From an uncultured Clostridia bacterium (GTDB taxonomy: Bacteria; Bacillota; Clostridia; Oscillospirales; Acutalibacteraceae), in assembly GCA_946405475.1 (NCBI GenBank), contig CAMJHI010000128.1, forward strand, positions 1-6,624: 6,624 nucleotides of DNA. Reading direction: 5' to 3'. The notes below the pieces were generated by a model, which did not search any database, was not told where the DNA came from, and saw only the letters and a list, made by a program, of their open reading frames with translations. Made by a program: the position numbers and the translations under genes. Positions within the stretch are counted from its first letter, which is position 1; every line of letters begins with the position of its first letter. Shown here piece after piece: positions 5,104 to 6,624 of the stretch.

Positions 5104-6624
5104 TTATTCGGTTTCGTAAGGAACTTCATCCTTCAGCACCGCTTCGGCGCAGCGGATGCCGTCCACCCCGGCGGAAACGATGCCGCCCGCATAGCCGGCG
5201 CCCTCGCCGCAGGGGTAAACGCCCCCGATGCTGCACTGAAAATATTCATCGCGCACGATGCGAACGGGCGAGGACGAGCGCGTTTCGGGCGCGGTCAGCA
5301 CGGCGTCTGGCTTGGCGAAGCCGTTCAACTGCCGATCCATTTTCACGATCGCGTCCGCCATCACGTCGGTCACCTTTTGCGGCAGGCAGCGGCGGATGTC
5401 GCCGGGCGCAACGCCCAGCGGGTAGCTCGGCTGCACGTCGCCCAGCGCGGTCGACGGCACGTTCTGCAAAAAATCGCCGACCAGTTGGCAGGGGGCCTGA
5501 TAATCCCGGCCGCCCTGTTCAAACGCGGCTCGCTCGATGCGGCGCTGCAGCTCGACGCCGGCGAGCGGATGGTCGGAACCGAAATCCTCCGGCGCAATGC
5601 CGACGAGCAGCGCGGCGTTGGAATTTTGCGCGTCGCGGGCGTATTCGCTCATGCCGTTGACCACCACGCCGCCCTGTTCGCTCGCGGCGGCCACCACCGT
5701 GCCGCCCGGGCACATGCAGAACGTGTAAGCGCCGCGCCCGTGCTCCGGATGGCAGGAAAGCTTGTAAACGGCGGCGCCCAGCCTTGGGTCGCCTGCGGCC
5801 GCGCCGAACTGCGCGCGGTCGATCCATGTGCGCGGGTGCTCGATCCTTGCGCCGACGGAAAAGGGCTTTTGCGTCATTTTCACGCCTTTTTCATGCAGCA
5901 TCTGCACCGTGTCGCGCGCCGAATGGCCGATGCACAGCAGCAGCGTGTCGGTTTCCAGCTCGTGTTCCGCGCCGGTTTTGTCCTGATAACAAACGCCGTA
6001 GATGACGCCGTTGACCACGATCAGCCCGGTCAGGCGGCTGTTGAATTTCACCTCGCCGCCCAGCGCGATGATCTCCTGGCGCATCGAGCGCACCACGCCG
6101 CCCAGACGGTCGGTGCCGATGTGGGGCGTGGCTGACCAGAGAATTTCCTCCGGCGCGCCGTGCCGCACGAATTCCAGAAAAATGCGGCGGCAAAGGGTGT
6201 CCTTGATGCCGGTGGTCAGCTTGCCGTCGGAAAACGTGCCCGCGCCGCCTTCGCCGAACTGTACGTTGCTCTGTTCATCCAGCGCGCCCGTTTCCCAGAA
6301 AGCGCGCACTTTTTTGGTGCGCTCTTCCACACAGTCGCCGCGTTCGAGCACGATGGGGCGCAGCCCGGCCATGGCCAGCGTCTGCGCGGCAAACAAACCG
6401 GCGGGGCCGAACCCGACCACCACGGGGCGCAGGGAACTGACGCGCCTGCACGGCGGCAGCGCGTAGGTAAACGGCGTGTAAAGCTCCGCTTTGCCGGGTT
6501 TTGCGCGGGCGATGAATTCCTGTTCATCGCCGTCCACGGTGACGTTCACGTGGTAGACAAAGCAGATCTCGTCTTTTTTGCGGGAATCGATGGAGCGGCG
6601 GGCGATTTCAAGCGACAGAATGCG
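5104..6624 (-). CDS. COG2509-type FAD-dependent dehydrogenase-like protein (N-terminus outside window)
   Basis: The frame is open to the right edge; 506 residues are visible and only a short N-terminal part is missing. The GTG at 6549 is not the start, because the preceding codons encode the family's typical segment with IDSRKKDE (visible residues 12-19). A dinucleotide-binding fold follows: GFGPAG at 71-76, ERG at 94-96 for the ribose contact, and a conserved FGEGGAGTFSDGKLTT block at 123-138. Further on are TFCMCPGG (301-308) and the C-terminal FAD-binding element CGEGAGYAGGI (472-482). This pattern marks the COG2509 'uncharacterised FAD-dependent dehydrogenases', usually about 460-540 residues. 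It is a soluble cytoplasmic flavoprotein by its lack of membrane segments. The substrate of the family is not known to me; the Cys pair in TFCMCPGG is a candidate for redox chemistry, which is inference. It ends in TAA right after the two-way terminator. Its promoter lies off the window. Confidence 0.92.
   Translation of the reverse strand, partial: RILSLEIARRSIDSRKKDEICFVYHVNVTVDGDEQEFIARAKPGKAELYTPFTYALPPCRRVSSLRPVVVGFGPAGLFAAQTLAMAGLRPIVLERGDCVEERTKKVRAFWETGALDEQSNVQFGEGGAGTFSDGKLTTGIKDTLCRRIFLEFVRHGAPEEILWSATPHIGTDRLGGVVRSMRQEIIALGGEVKFNSRLTGLIVVNGVIYGVCYQDKTGAEHELETDTLLLCIGHSARDTVQMLHEKGVKMTQKPFSVGARIEHPRTWIDRAQFGAAAGDPRLGAAVYKLSCHPEHGRGAYTFCMCPGGTVVAAASEQGGVVVNGMSEYARDAQNSNAALLVGIAPEDFGSDHPLAGVELQRRIERAAFEQGGRDYQAPCQLVGDFLQNVPSTALGDVQPSYPLGVAPGDIRRCLPQKVTDVMADAIVKMDRQLNGFAKPDAVLTAPETRSSSPVRIVRDEYFQCSIGGVYPCGEGAGYAGGIVSAGVDGIRCAEAVLKDEVPYETE

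Noticed and set aside
4947..6135. Plus-strand open frames opposite the FAD protein (237 and 354 codons)
   Set aside because: They are Arg/Ala-rich shadows running through the terminator and opposite a clear COG2509 gene.

Overview
The window looks like chromosomal DNA of a GC-rich Firmicute of the Clostridia, most likely an anaerobic gut-type Oscillospiraceae/Ruminococcaceae relative. This rests on strong AAGGAGG-type ribosome binding sites, consensus sigma-A-like promoters, intrinsic terminators with T runs, BspA-type leucine-rich repeats, a fermentative D-lactate dehydrogenase and a COG2509 FAD protein. Genus and species cannot be fixed from the sequence alone.

Layout, left to right. (1) Positions 2-421 (+) are the 3' end of an AT-rich gene with a DUF4230 domain; its start lies outside the window. 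(2) Base composition then jumps from about one third GC to about 60% GC near position 440. (3) Positions 452-1597 and 1594-3405 (+) form a translationally coupled pair. The first is a single-pass membrane-anchored BspA-like leucine-rich-repeat protein. The second is a 603-residue multi-pass membrane protein of the GPH/MFS type. (4) A two-way terminator at about 3422-3475 separates this pair from (5) ldhA, a D-lactate dehydrogenase on the minus strand (3479-4516), which has an unusual Cys/His-rich tail. (6) A divergent intergenic region (4517-4849) holds the ldhA -10 box, an inverted repeat built from the motif TTGTGC, and a near-consensus promoter. (7) That promoter reads into a small gene of unknown function (4850-5002, +, 50 aa). 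(8) A second two-way terminator at about 5057-5099 separates it from (9) a large COG2509 FAD-dependent dehydrogenase-like protein (5104-6624, -), whose N-terminus is cut off by the window edge.

The genes do not form one obvious pathway. ldhA re-oxidises NADH with pyruvate in fermentation. The LRR/GPH pair is probably a co-produced envelope unit of unknown substrate. The FAD protein is a conserved redox protein of unknown substrate. The parts most worth a second look are the LRR/GPH pair, the Cys/His tail on the lactate dehydrogenase, the TTGTGC-rich promoter region with its small ORF, and the sharp composition break at the left. I see no CRISPR array, transposase, tRNA or rRNA.
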